Below, piece after piece: positions 7,391 through 15,444 of a stretch of DNA of 64,000 nt. Source of the DNA: Bog-756 sp036513075. GTDB taxonomy: Bacteria; Actinomycetota; Acidimicrobiia; Acidimicrobiales; RAAP-2. The stretch spans positions 1-64,000 of the forward strand of contig DATBZS010000084.1 of assembly GCA_036513075.1 (NCBI GenBank). The letters are read 5' to 3'. How positions within the stretch are numbered: position 1 is the first letter of the stretch; the number at the start of each line of letters is the position of its first letter. Both the position numbers and the translations under genes were made by a program. The notes under the pieces are model-generated. The model saw nothing but the letters and a program-made list of their open reading frames with translations, was not told the origin of the DNA and searched no databases.

Positions 7391-8949
7391 CCCACGCCGT
7401 CACGGGTCTGGTCGCCACCGATGAACACGAGGCCGAGGTGGTCCCGCCCGAGGTGGTCGGGACGCATCGCTCCCGTCTGGCGCGGCAGGGGCCCGACGTA
7501 GCTCAAGCCGGGACGCAGCGGTCGCAGGTCATCGGGGGGAGTGCCGGCGGACGGTGCAGCAGCGGCGTCCTCGTCCCGGTAGGGGTCGAGGCCGGCAGCC
7601 AGGTCGGCCAGCCGCCGGCTGGTCACCGCCGAGTGGGCCGCCGGCCTCCCCATCGGGATGGAGCTGCCGGGGGGATAGACCGGGTCGTCGTCGCCGTCCC
7701 CGACGTCGTCCGAGAGGTCCACCGGGGCCACGCCTCCTCCGGACCGACCTCCGCCCGGGAGCCTGCCGGTCGGCAAGCCACCGACCGTTCCTCCCGACCC
7801 CGACCCCGACGACGACCCGGATCCCGATGCACCCAGGGCCCGGGATCCGATCACTCCGACGGCGCCGGTAGCCATCGAGCCGGCCGCCGCGGCCCGCAGG
7901 GCGACGTTGGCCAGCCCGGTGGCCGGGGCGGCGGCACCCCGCCTGGCCCGTTGACTCAGCCCCTCGAGGTGGCCCACCGCACCGGCCTCGAGGAAGGGGA
8001 GTAGACGGAAGAGCGACCATGGTGCCAATGCGGCCAGCAGCAACAGTGCCGCCCCGCCGAGCACCGAGGCGAACCCGGTGCTCGGACCCGACGCACCCGA
8101 CGGGGTGGACCCGGTGCCTCCCGCCAGCGCACCCACGGCCAGGCTGAGGACGGCCACGATGACCAGCTTGGAGAGGACCAGAGCGGCCAACGTGTCAGCC
8201 AGTCGGCGGCTCCAGTGGGAGATGGCCGGCCAGGCCAGGCCGGCCAGGGCGAGAGGCAGGAAGAGCACGGCCACGTAGACGGCGGCCGACCGCAGGAGCA
8301 GCTCCATCCACACCAGCACCGCCCCGACCACCACCGCGATTCCTCCGAGGAACAGGACGAATCCGGGGGCGCCGGGCTGGCCGCTGGTGGCTCCGACCGG
8401 CGTGAGGGCGGCGGCCACGGTGGACATGAAGTGGCCGGTATCGAGGCCGGCCCCTCCCGACACGGCAGCGCACAGGGAGTCGGTCACGGCCAGGCCGATC
8501 TGCACCAGGGTGACGGCCACCGCGGTCAACAGGATGGCCAGCGGCACGTTCACCAGCACCGAGCGCAGCAAAAGGGCCGCGCTCTGGCGGTAGAGGGCCT
8601 GGAGGACGCCGAGCAGGAGGAGGGGCACGATGACCACGCCGGCCAGCCCCACCATGGTGGCGTAGTGGGCGCGGAACCATGGAGCACCGAGATCGATGGC
8701 CGTAGTCGTCGACAGCACACCGCCGATCTGGCCCAGCAGCCACACCGCTCCGCCGGTCACCCATCCGCTGATGGCGTCCAGCACGCTGCCCACACCGAAC
8801 CCGACCACCGACCCGGCAGCGCTCGAGGCGGCACTCGACACGCCATTGGCGACAGTACACACCGTGCCGAGTCCCGTGGCACCCAACGCCCCGGCCACCG
8901 GCGAACACGCGGCTGCCGGCAGAGCCGGCAGGGCGACGAGTGGGGACAC
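7387..8949 (-). CDS. TrbL/VirB6-like polytopic membrane protein of a type IV secretion-like system
   Basis: The 520-residue product starts at GTG 8949. It has about seven hydrophobic segments between residues 60 and 320 (for example MVGLAGVVIVPLLLLGVLQA, FVLFLGGIAVVVGAVLVW and LVIVAVLSLAVGAL) and the PWFRAHYATMVGLA region typical of TrbL/VirB6-type channel proteins. From about 370 it becomes a low-complexity Gly/Ser/Pro tail (GSGSSSGSGSGGT) that is likely cytoplasmic and disordered. TrbL/VirB6 proteins form part of the inner-membrane channel. Position between the VirB2-like gene and the SCO6880-like gene supports the call. Confidence 0.75.
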   Translation of the reverse strand: MSPLVALPALPAAACSPVAGALGATGLGTVCTVANGVSSAASSAAGSVVGFGVGSVLDAISGWVTGGAVWLLGQIGGVLSTTTAIDLGAPWFRAHYATMVGLAGVVIVPLLLLGVLQALYRQSAALLLRSVLVNVPLAILLTAVAVTLVQIGLAVTDSLCAAVSGGAGLDTGHFMSTVAAALTPVGATSGQPGAPGFVLFLGGIAVVVGAVLVWMELLLRSAAVYVAVLFLPLALAGLAWPAISHWSRRLADTLAALVLSKLVIVAVLSLAVGALAGGTGSTPSGASGPSTGFASVLGGAALLLLAALAPWSLFRLLPFLEAGAVGHLEGLSQRARRGAAAPATGLANVALRAAAAGSMATGAVGVIGSRALGASGSGSSSGSGSGGTVGGLPTGRLPGGGRSGGGVAPVDLSDDVGDGDDDPVYPPGSSIPMGRPAAHSAVTSRRLADLAAGLDPYRDEDAAAAPSAGTPPDDLRPLRPGLSYVGPLPRQTGAMRPDHLGRDHLGLVFIGGDQTRDGVG

Positions 8950-9267
8950 TCAGTGCACACCCTGACCAGTGGCGAAGAAGAAGTTGACGATGGCCGGGCC
9001 GGCGCCGATCAGCAGGGCGGCGAACCCGGAGACCAGAACCGCCTTCCGGCCGCTGTAGGACTGCTGGTAGTTCTGACTGTGGGCACCGAGCGCCCACGCC
9101 GCGGCACCGATGAGCAGGCCGACCAACGACAGCGCGAGGGCCCAGCCGCCGAGGCCGTCGGTCAGGCGCTGGAGCACCTGCCCGCCGGGCAGTTGGCTGG
9201 GATCCGGGGTCATGGAGACCGCCGCTAGCGCAGTGTGGACGAAGGCGGAGGACATGGGGGAGGTCAT
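8950..9267 (-). CDS. Small two-helix membrane protein, VirB2/DUF6112-like
   Basis: The 105-residue protein has a polar N-terminus and two hydrophobic helices (about 41-60, ALALSLVGLLIGAAAWALG, and 75-97, VLVSGFAALLIGAGPAIVNF) separated by a short basic loop with SYSGRK. This is the pilin-like VirB2/TrbC layout seen in DUF6112 proteins, the first gene of SCO6880-type clusters. Its stop directly precedes the GTG of the TrbL-like gene. It is transcribed away from the histidine kinase gene, from a short AT-richer spacer (9268-9387). Confidence 0.65.
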   Translation of the reverse strand: MTSPMSSAFVHTALAAVSMTPDPSQLPGGQVLQRLTDGLGGWALALSLVGLLIGAAAWALGAHSQNYQQSYSGRKAVLVSGFAALLIGAGPAIVNFFFATGQGVH

Positions 9268-9387
9268 CGCCCCACCTTAGAGATCCCGCCACATGGTTTC
9301 AATACTTTTCAATGGATTTCATGTCTTTTCTTGATCGCAATTCGAGGCTGGTCACCCTCCGTGCTGAGGCCTGCCACACTTGGAACC

Positions 9388-10626
9388 GTGAAGCCGTACG
9401 TGATCGGGTACATCGTGGTGGGAGTGGCGGCGGTGGTCGCAGCCATCATCGCCTTCCAGGTTGGGCGCAAGTCCGGCCGGCGCAGCCTCCAGCAGCGGCT
9501 GACCGCACTGTCCAACCGACTCGGTGTGGAGGCTCCTGACGACGGGGGCATGGAGCCCGTCCTCAGCCACCTGGAGAAGGTGGCCGGCGACGCCGCCGAG
9601 GCCGTGACCGAAGCCAGTTCGGACGCCATCCGGCTCCGCCGGGCACTCGACACCCTCACCCAGGGCGTGATCGTGTGCGACGAGAACGGCGAGGTGGCCT
9701 TCCGCAACGCAAGGGCCGTTGCCCTCATGAACAACCGGCACGGCGACGCCCTGGCCGCCCAGGCCGTCACCGAGCTCCTGGAGAATGCTTGGCAGGAAGG
9801 CTCGGCCGAGCGGACCCTCGACCTCTACGGGCCGCCCCGCCAGACACTGGCCGTCCGAACCCGGCTCATCGACGACGGCCGGCGGCCGCTCGGGGTCATC
9901 GCCATCATCGAGGACGTATCCGAGCGTCGTCGCCTGGAGGAGATCCGCCGCGACTTCGTGGCCAATGTCAGCCACGAACTCAAGACCCCCATCGGGGCGC
10001 TCGGGCTGTTGGCCGAGACGTTGACCGTGGAGCCCGACCCCGAAGTGGCCCAGCGCTTGGCCTCGCGCATCCACGCCGAGGCCTTCCGGGTCAGCCGCAT
10101 CATCGACGACCTGCTCGACCTCAGCCGCATCGAGTCCGAGGAGGCCCCGCCCCGCGAGCCGATCTACATCAATCTGGTCATGGCCGAGGCGGTGGAGCGG
10201 GTCCGCAGCGCTGCCGAACAGCGCCGGATCTCCATCGAGCTCGACGAGCCCGACCCCCCGGTCCACGTGGTGGGCGACCGCCGCCAGCTGGTCTCGGCCA
10301 TCCATAGCCTGCTCGAGAACGCGGTGACCTTCTCCTACGAGGACGCCGCTGTCGTCGTGTCGGCGGGCCAGTCCAACGGAGAGATCCGGCTGTCGGTTGC
10401 CGACACCGGGGTCGGCATCCCCACCCGCGACCTCGAGCGCATCTTCGAGCGTTTCTACCGCGTCGACCACGGCCGCAGCCGCTCGACCGGTGGCACCGGT
10501 CTGGGACTGTCCATCGTCCGCCACGTGGCCAGCAACCACCAGGGTCGGGTCGAGGTGGACTCGCGGGAAGGCGAGGGGTCCACCTTCACCCTGGTCCTCC
10601 CGAACCCGCCGGAATACACGGCGTGA
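9388..10626 (+). CDS. senX3: Sensor histidine kinase, SenX3/PhoR type
   Basis: From GTG 9388 the product is 412 residues: one N-terminal membrane helix (5-23), a PAS-like domain (about 85-175, VIVCDENGEVAFRN), HisKA with the phospho-accepting His196 in FVANVSHELKTP, and a HATPase domain with N box LLENAV, DTGVGIP and GGTGLGLSIV. A single membrane helix with PAS and no outer sensor domain is the SenX3 layout, a kinase that with RegX3 controls phosphate starvation genes in mycobacteria. The frame extends further upstream, but only the GTG puts the membrane helix at the N-terminus. A response regulator gene follows. Confidence 0.85.
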   Translation: MKPYVIGYIVVGVAAVVAAIIAFQVGRKSGRRSLQQRLTALSNRLGVEAPDDGGMEPVLSHLEKVAGDAAEAVTEASSDAIRLRRALDTLTQGVIVCDENGEVAFRNARAVALMNNRHGDALAAQAVTELLENAWQEGSAERTLDLYGPPRQTLAVRTRLIDDGRRPLGVIAIIEDVSERRRLEEIRRDFVANVSHELKTPIGALGLLAETLTVEPDPEVAQRLASRIHAEAFRVSRIIDDLLDLSRIESEEAPPREPIYINLVMAEAVERVRSAAEQRRISIELDEPDPPVHVVGDRRQLVSAIHSLLENAVTFSYEDAAVVVSAGQSNGEIRLSVADTGVGIPTRDLERIFERFYRVDHGRSRSTGGTGLGLSIVRHVASNHQGRVEVDSREGEGSTFTLVLPNPPEYTA

Positions 10627-10681
10627 CCCGGGAGTTCGGATCGCAGTGGCCAAGGGACGCCAGTTGGGTAAGAGTGACGGC

Positions 10682-11497
10682 GTGAGCAAGGTCGAGAACG
10701 GGCGGGCGGATCTCGAGGTGCCCACCCAGACCCGGGTGCTCCTGGCCGAGGACGACGAATCGTTCGTGGACGCACTGGTCATCGGCCTGGCCCGCGAGGG
10801 CTTCGACGTGACCGTAGCCGTCGACGGGACCGAGGCGCTCCGCCTCTTTGCCGAAGTGGAGCCCGATCTGGTCCTCCTCGACCTGATGCTGCCCCGCCTG
10901 TCGGGCATCGACGTGTGCCGGTCGATCCGCGCCCACTCGACGGTGCCGATCATCATGGTCACGGCCAAGGGCACCGAGATCGACACCGTGGTGGGCCTCG
11001 AGGTCGGAGCCGACGACTACGTCACGAAGCCCTACCGGCTGCGCGAGCTTGTGGCCAGGATGCGGGCCGTCCTGCGTCGCACCCCTGGCGAAGGCGAATC
11101 ATCTGGCAGCGGGGGTGGCGCCGACGCGGCGACCGAGGGCGACTCCGCCCCGAAAGGGCGGTCCCCTGAGCGCCGCCCCGAGACGGGCTCGGTCCTCGAG
11201 GCTGGCGGCATCCAAGTCGATATGGACCGCCACCTGGTGTTCATCCGGGGCAACGAGGTCCATCTCCGCCGCAAGGAGTTCGAACTGCTGTCGCTGCTCA
11301 TGGAGAACGCCGGTCGGCTGCTCACCCGCGACGTGCTGATCGACCGCATCTGGGGCTCCGACTACTTCGGCGACACGAAGACCCTCGACGTCCACATCAA
11401 GCGGCTCCGGACCCACATCGAAGAGGATCCTTCGTCGCCCAAGCTGATCACCACCATCCGGGGGGTCGGCTACCGCTTCGACGCCACCCGCGACTGA
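10682..11497 (+). CDS. regX3: Response regulator, RegX3/OmpR type
   Basis: The 271-residue protein has a receiver domain with acidic pocket E23-D24-D25, phospho-acceptor D67 in LVLLDLMLP, T95 and K116 in VTKPY. It ends in an OmpR-type winged helix (about 170-271, RRKEFELLSLLMENAGRLLT and DVHIKRLRTHIEED). Between them is an unusually long 35-residue Gly/Ser/charged linker (about 130-165, GEGESSGSGGGADAATEGD). GTG 10682 is preferred; an in-frame GTG at 10646 would add 12 residues and has a GGAG about 11 bases upstream. It follows the kinase gene by 55 bases and they surely form one system, probably for phosphate sensing by analogy to SenX3-RegX3. Confidence 0.85.
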   Translation: MSKVENGRADLEVPTQTRVLLAEDDESFVDALVIGLAREGFDVTVAVDGTEALRLFAEVEPDLVLLDLMLPRLSGIDVCRSIRAHSTVPIIMVTAKGTEIDTVVGLEVGADDYVTKPYRLRELVARMRAVLRRTPGEGESSGSGGGADAATEGDSAPKGRSPERRPETGSVLEAGGIQVDMDRHLVFIRGNEVHLRRKEFELLSLLMENAGRLLTRDVLIDRIWGSDYFGDTKTLDVHIKRLRTHIEEDPSSPKLITTIRGVGYRFDATRD

Positions 11498-11570
11498 GCT
11501 TGTCGCCGGAACCTGGCCTCGTCAGCGACCGTCTGCCTCGCCACATCCGGGTGGCCGGGCCCTCGGCTCG

Positions 11571-12860
11571 TCAGCCCGCTGCCGGAATGACCGTTTCGCC
11601 CCGCAGGTACGGGCTGAGCACCTCGGGCAGCGCTACCGAGCCGTCGGCCTGCCGTCCGGTCTCGACGATGGCCGCCCAGATCCGCGCCCAGGCCAGGGCC
11701 GACCCGTTGAGGGTGTGCACGAAGGCCGGCGTGCCGCCAGCCTCGGGCCGGTAACGGATGTTGGCCCGGCGGGCTTGGTAATCGGTGCACCAGCTGACCG
11801 AGGAGACCTCGAGCCACATATCGACACCGGGTGAGTAGACCTCGAGGTCGAAGGTCCGGGCAGCTGAGTTGCCGATGTCACCGGCGCACAGGTCGAGCAC
11901 CCGGTACTGCAGCCCGAGTTGGCGAAGCATCGCCTCGGCCCGGGCCACCATCGACCCGAGCAGCGCCGGGGCCTGGTCGGGTGTCGAGTAGGCGAACAGC
12001 TCGACCTTGTCGAACTCGTGGACCCGGAGCAGGCCGCGGGTGTCCCGCCCGGCCGCCCCGGCCTCACGGCGGTAGCAGGCGGTGCCGGCGGTCAGCTTCA
12101 GCGGCAGGTCGGCCTCCTCCAGGACATCGCCCCGCCACATCGAGGTCAGCGGCACCTCGGCCGTCGGGATGGCCCACAGGTCGTCGCGCTCAAGGTGGTA
12201 CGCCTCCTCCTCGAACTTCGGCAGGTGCCCGGTCGAGACCATGGTCCCGGTCAGGACGAGCGTCGGGGGCCGGACCTCCTCGAACTCGTCCGAATGGCTG
12301 TCCAGGGCGAACGAGCTGAGCGCCCGCAGCAACCGGGCGCCGAAGCCCCGGTAGAGGGGGAACATGGAGCCGGACAGCTTGGCACCGCGCTCCATGTCGA
12401 GCAGTCCGAGCTCGGTACCGATGTCCCAGTGGGGGACCCGTTGGGCGTCGGCATAGGTGGGCACCACGTCGGGCCAGCTGCGGGCTACCACATTGTCGTC
12501 GGGACCGGCGCCGTCGGGGGCGTCGGGGGCCGGCAGATTGGGCAGATAGAGGAGGGCCTGGCGGACCGCGTCCTGGGCCGCCTCGGCCATCGTGTTGAGC
12601 TCGCGCTCCTCGTCGCCCGCCGCCCGGCTCTCGTCGGCGAGCAGCCCGGCCCGGTCGGTGTCGCCGGCTTTCCGGGCCTGGCCCACCTGCTTGGACAGAG
12701 TCTTGACCTTGGCCCGCACCTCGTCCCGGGACCCGACTGCGGTGCGGGCCGCAATATCGAGCGTCGCAAGGCGGTCGACTTCGGCCGGGTCGACCCCCCG
12801 GCGGGCCAGGGCGACCTTGACCGCGTCGATGTCATCTCGGATCAGTCGGATATCGATCAT
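11571..12860 (-). CDS. serS: Seryl-tRNA synthetase
   Basis: The 429-residue enzyme starts MIDIRLIRDDIDAVKVALAR, the usual first helix of SerRS. It has the long antiparallel coiled-coil arm (about 25-100) that contacts the tRNA variable arm. The class II core has motif 2 (TACYRREAGAAGRDTRGLLR, about 255-274) and motif 3 (ALAWARIWAAIVE near the C-terminus). It attaches serine to tRNA-Ser and tRNA-Sec. The ATG at 12860 is chosen because it matches the family start and lies 9 bases after a TACCGT -10 box; much longer upstream extensions would overlap the divergent ABC gene. Confidence 0.96.
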   Translation of the reverse strand: MIDIRLIRDDIDAVKVALARRGVDPAEVDRLATLDIAARTAVGSRDEVRAKVKTLSKQVGQARKAGDTDRAGLLADESRAAGDEERELNTMAEAAQDAVRQALLYLPNLPAPDAPDGAGPDDNVVARSWPDVVPTYADAQRVPHWDIGTELGLLDMERGAKLSGSMFPLYRGFGARLLRALSSFALDSHSDEFEEVRPPTLVLTGTMVSTGHLPKFEEEAYHLERDDLWAIPTAEVPLTSMWRGDVLEEADLPLKLTAGTACYRREAGAAGRDTRGLLRVHEFDKVELFAYSTPDQAPALLGSMVARAEAMLRQLGLQYRVLDLCAGDIGNSAARTFDLEVYSPGVDMWLEVSSVSWCTDYQARRANIRYRPEAGGTPAFVHTLNGSALAWARIWAAIVETGRQADGSVALPEVLSPYLRGETVIPAAG

Positions 12861-12869
12861 GTCGGCACA

Positions 12870-12879
12870 ACGGTAGCGT
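12870..12879. promoter_or_regulatory. Overlapping divergent -10 boxes of serS and the ABC ATPase gene
   Basis: The ten bases ACGGTAGCGT contain TAGCGT on the plus strand (12874-12879), 8 bases before the GTG at 12888. On the minus strand they contain TACCGT (12875-12870), 9 bases before the serS ATG at 12860. The two boxes share the central TA. Both spacings fit leaderless transcripts. Transcription of the two genes would compete for one small site. Confidence 0.5.
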
Positions 12880-12887
12880 GACCGTCC

Positions 12888-13961
12888 GTGGACCACGCCG
12901 ACGCTCCTGCAACTTCCGACCCCGCGCGCGCCCGCACCGGGCCGGATGGCGCGCCGGCTGTCGAGTGCAAGGGCGTGGTCATCCGCTATGGCACGACGCT
13001 GGCCGTCGACCAACTGTCGTTCCGGGCCCACCGTGGCGAGGTGCTGGCCCTGCTCGGCCCGAACGGCGCCGGCAAGACCAGCATCGTGGAGGCCCTCGAG
13101 GGCTACCGGGCCATTGCCGCGGGGACGGTCCGGGTGCTCGGGCTCGACCCCGGACGCGACCACGCCGCGCTGGTGCCCCGCATCGGTGTCATGCTCCAGA
13201 ACAGTGGCGTGTACCCGATGCTCGGGCCGGGACAGGTCCTCCGCCTCTTTGCCGCCTACTACGACGATCCCGAGGACCCGGACACCCTGCTCCATCAGGT
13301 CGGGTTGGGCAGCTCCCGCCGGACGCCCTGGCGGCGCCTCTCCGGGGGCGAGCAGCAGCGCCTCAGCTTGGCTCTCGCCCTGGTCGGCAAGCCGGAGGTG
13401 CTGTTCCTCGACGAACCCACCGCCGGTGTCGACCCTGAGGGCCGGATCGTGGTGCGCGACATCATCGCCGCCCAACGCGACAAGGGGCTGTGCGTCCTGC
13501 TCACCACCCACGAGCTCGACGAGGCCGAGCGGGTGGCCGACCGGGTGGTCATCGTCGACCAGGGACGCCTACTGGCCGAAGGGACCCCGGCTGAGCTGGC
13601 CTCGGGCACGGCCGACGGCTCGGTCCGGTTCACTACCGACCCCGGCATCGACACCGCCGGGCTGGCCACCACCATCGGTCCCGGCGCCTCCATCTACGAG
13701 GACCGCCCGGGCGCCTATCGCCTGCGCATGTCGGCCGGGGCCGAGACCCCGGTCGTTGTCGCCGCGTTGGCCGGATGGCTGGCCGAGCGGAATCTGTCCC
13801 TCGGCGACCTGCGCACCGGCCAGTCGTTGGAGGAGGCGTACCTCGCCATCACCGGTGCCCGGGCACAGCCACGAGCGGCGGAAGACGACGGGCCTGACGC
13901 CGGTCGGGGCCGGGGTCGGGGCCGCCGGTCAGGCGGCACACGGTCGAGGGGTAGACGCTGA
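12888..13961 (+). CDS. ABC transporter ATP-binding protein (DrrA-like exporter)
   Basis: The 357-residue protein has Walker A LGPNGAGKTS (about 55-64), a Q-loop MLQNSGVY, the signature LSGGEQQRL, Walker B VLFLDEPTAGVDP and the H-loop LTTHELDEAE. A C-terminal extension follows, ending in a very Arg/Gly-rich tail (about 325-357). The layout is that of ABC-2 type drug or lipid exporters (DrrA/CcmA family). The permease gene follows with a one-base overlap (TGATG). Pairs of this kind are often found beside ctaA/ctaB in actinobacteria, but the substrate is not known. Confidence 0.88.
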   Translation: MDHADAPATSDPARARTGPDGAPAVECKGVVIRYGTTLAVDQLSFRAHRGEVLALLGPNGAGKTSIVEALEGYRAIAAGTVRVLGLDPGRDHAALVPRIGVMLQNSGVYPMLGPGQVLRLFAAYYDDPEDPDTLLHQVGLGSSRRTPWRRLSGGEQQRLSLALALVGKPEVLFLDEPTAGVDPEGRIVVRDIIAAQRDKGLCVLLTTHELDEAERVADRVVIVDQGRLLAEGTPAELASGTADGSVRFTTDPGIDTAGLATTIGPGASIYEDRPGAYRLRMSAGAETPVVVAALAGWLAERNLSLGDLRTGQSLEEAYLAITGARAQPRAAEDDGPDAGRGRGRGRRSGGTRSRGRR

Positions 13962-14701
13962 TGCGACCACTCGCCGCCCAGCTACGCGCCGAGGCGACCA
14001 TGATCTTCACCAACGGAGAGACCCTCTTCCTCACCCTCGGGATCCCGGTGGTCTTCCTGCTGTTCTTCAGCGCCGTCCACGTGCTGCCCTCCGGGACGAA
14101 CCACCCGGTCGACTTCCTGGTACCAGGCATCCTGGCCCTGGCCGTCATGTCGACATCGATGACCGCCCTGTCGATCGGCACCGGGTTCGAGCGTGGCTAC
14201 GGCGTCCTCAAGCGCCTGGGGTCGACCCCGCTCGGCCGTCCCCGGTTGCTGGCCGCCAAGATCCTGGCCGTACTGGGCGTGGAGATCCTCCAGGCCGCCG
14301 TCCTGGTCGGAGTCGGCTACCTGCTGGGGTGGAATCCGGGTGGACCCGGCGGGGCCACGGCGCTGGTCGGTCCGGCGCTGGCAGCCATGGTGCTCGGCAC
14401 CGTCGCGTTCGGCGGAGTCGGATTGATTCTGGCCGGGACCCTCAAGCCACTGGTCAACCTGGCTGTGGTCAATGCCCTGTTCGTGATCCTGCTGCTGCTC
14501 GGCGGGATGCTGATCCCACTGGCCAAACTCCCCCACTGGTTGTCCGAACTGTCGCGCCTGCTACCGGCGGCCGCCCTGTCCGAGGCCCTGCACGACACGC
14601 TCGGCCGCGGGGTCCCGGTATCGACTCGGGACTGGGTAGTGCTGGCCGTCTGGGCGGTCGTTGCCCCGGTGGTGGCCGCCGTCTCCTTCCACTGGGAGTA
14701 A
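13961..14701 (+). CDS. ABC-2 type transporter permease
   Basis: The 246-residue protein has six predicted membrane helices: about 22-40, 55-75, 105-125, 135-160, 165-185 and 222-242. Conserved ABC-2 features include FLVPGILALAVM and the cytoplasmic stretch RGYGVLKRLGSTPLGR, which contacts the ATPase. It overlaps the ATPase gene by one base and forms the membrane half of the exporter. The direction is probably export, because ABC-2 permeases without binding proteins export their substrates. It converges on tlpA. Confidence 0.87.
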   Translation: MRPLAAQLRAEATMIFTNGETLFLTLGIPVVFLLFFSAVHVLPSGTNHPVDFLVPGILALAVMSTSMTALSIGTGFERGYGVLKRLGSTPLGRPRLLAAKILAVLGVEILQAAVLVGVGYLLGWNPGGPGGATALVGPALAAMVLGTVAFGGVGLILAGTLKPLVNLAVVNALFVILLLLGGMLIPLAKLPHWLSELSRLLPAAALSEALHDTLGRGVPVSTRDWVVLAVWAVVAPVVAAVSFHWE

Positions 14702-14754
14702 CCGGGGACCAGGTAGGTGAACTACGGACCCGGTTGCCGACCGTCGCCGACCGT

Positions 14755-15444
14755 TCAGTGCCTGCCGACGAGTTTGTGGATCCAGCCGTCGAGCAGGTTC
14801 TTGGTCAGCGCGCCGCTGTGGTGCCCGACCACCACCCCCGACTCGTCGATGAAGTACGTCTGGGGCATACCGAACAGCCCGTAGAGGTTGGCGGACACCA
14901 CGAGTGTGGCGTCCTGACCTACCGGGTAGGTGATGCCGGACTGATGGATGAAGGGAATGGCGTTCGCCGGATTGTCGGCGACGTCAACACCCACGAACTG
15001 GAGCACCGAGCCCTTGGCCTGCTCGGCCTGGGCTGTCGAGGCAATCAGCGGTGTCTCGGCCCGGCACGGCACGCACCACGAGGCGAAGAAGTTGAGGATC
15101 ACCGGATGATGCACATGCTTGCCCAACGCATAGAGGTCCACGTGGGCGACGCCGACCACCGACGGCAGGGTGAAGTTCGGTGCGGTCGAGCCGACCGGCA
15201 CCTGGCCGCCGCCGGCTGAGCCCTGGCCGCTGTTCGATGTGGTGCCGAGGACCACGATGAGGAACACGGCCAGTGCGATGGCCAGGACTACGCCGATCAG
15301 GAAGGCCCGAAGGCGGCGGGGTGGCGGCGGGGTTCGTGCTGCCGGTGCCTCATCAGCTGGGGGAGGCGATGCGGGAGGTTCGACCGGGTCTCCGGCGGCG
15401 GTGTCGGCGCTCGGGTCTGTCGTCGCGTCCGGTGGGAGTGTCAA
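14755..15444 (-). CDS. TlpA/ResA-like membrane-anchored thioredoxin
   Basis: The 229-residue protein has a Pro/Ala-rich cytoplasmic N-terminus, one membrane helix (about 47-66, FLIGVVLAIALAVFLIVV) and an extracytoplasmic thioredoxin domain with the active site WCVPC (Cys124, Cys127), the cis-Pro loop GMPQTYFID and a C-terminal helix. TlpA/ResA proteins reduce disulfides outside the membrane, often of apocytochrome c or cytochrome oxidase parts. The start is taken as TTG 15444, which overlaps the ctaB stop (TTGA) and gives the signal anchor a proper position. Placement next to ctaB fits a job in oxidase assembly. Confidence 0.82.
   Translation of the reverse strand: MTLPPDATTDPSADTAAGDPVEPPASPPPADEAPAARTPPPPRRLRAFLIGVVLAIALAVFLIVVLGTTSNSGQGSAGGGQVPVGSTAPNFTLPSVVGVAHVDLYALGKHVHHPVILNFFASWCVPCRAETPLIASTAQAEQAKGSVLQFVGVDVADNPANAIPFIHQSGITYPVGQDATLVVSANLYGLFGMPQTYFIDESGVVVGHHSGALTKNLLDGWIHKLVGRH

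Noticed and set aside
9268..9387. AT-richer spacer with CAATACTTTTCAATGGATTTC as a Pho-box
   Set aside because: Short CAAT-containing direct similarity is present, but no clean pair of Pho half-sites could be defined; probably ordinary promoter sequence.
12946..15219. 757-codon plus-strand frame
   Set aside because: Runs in a wrong frame through the ABC genes and antisense to tlpA; Arg/Pro-rich composition is typical of a shadow frame.
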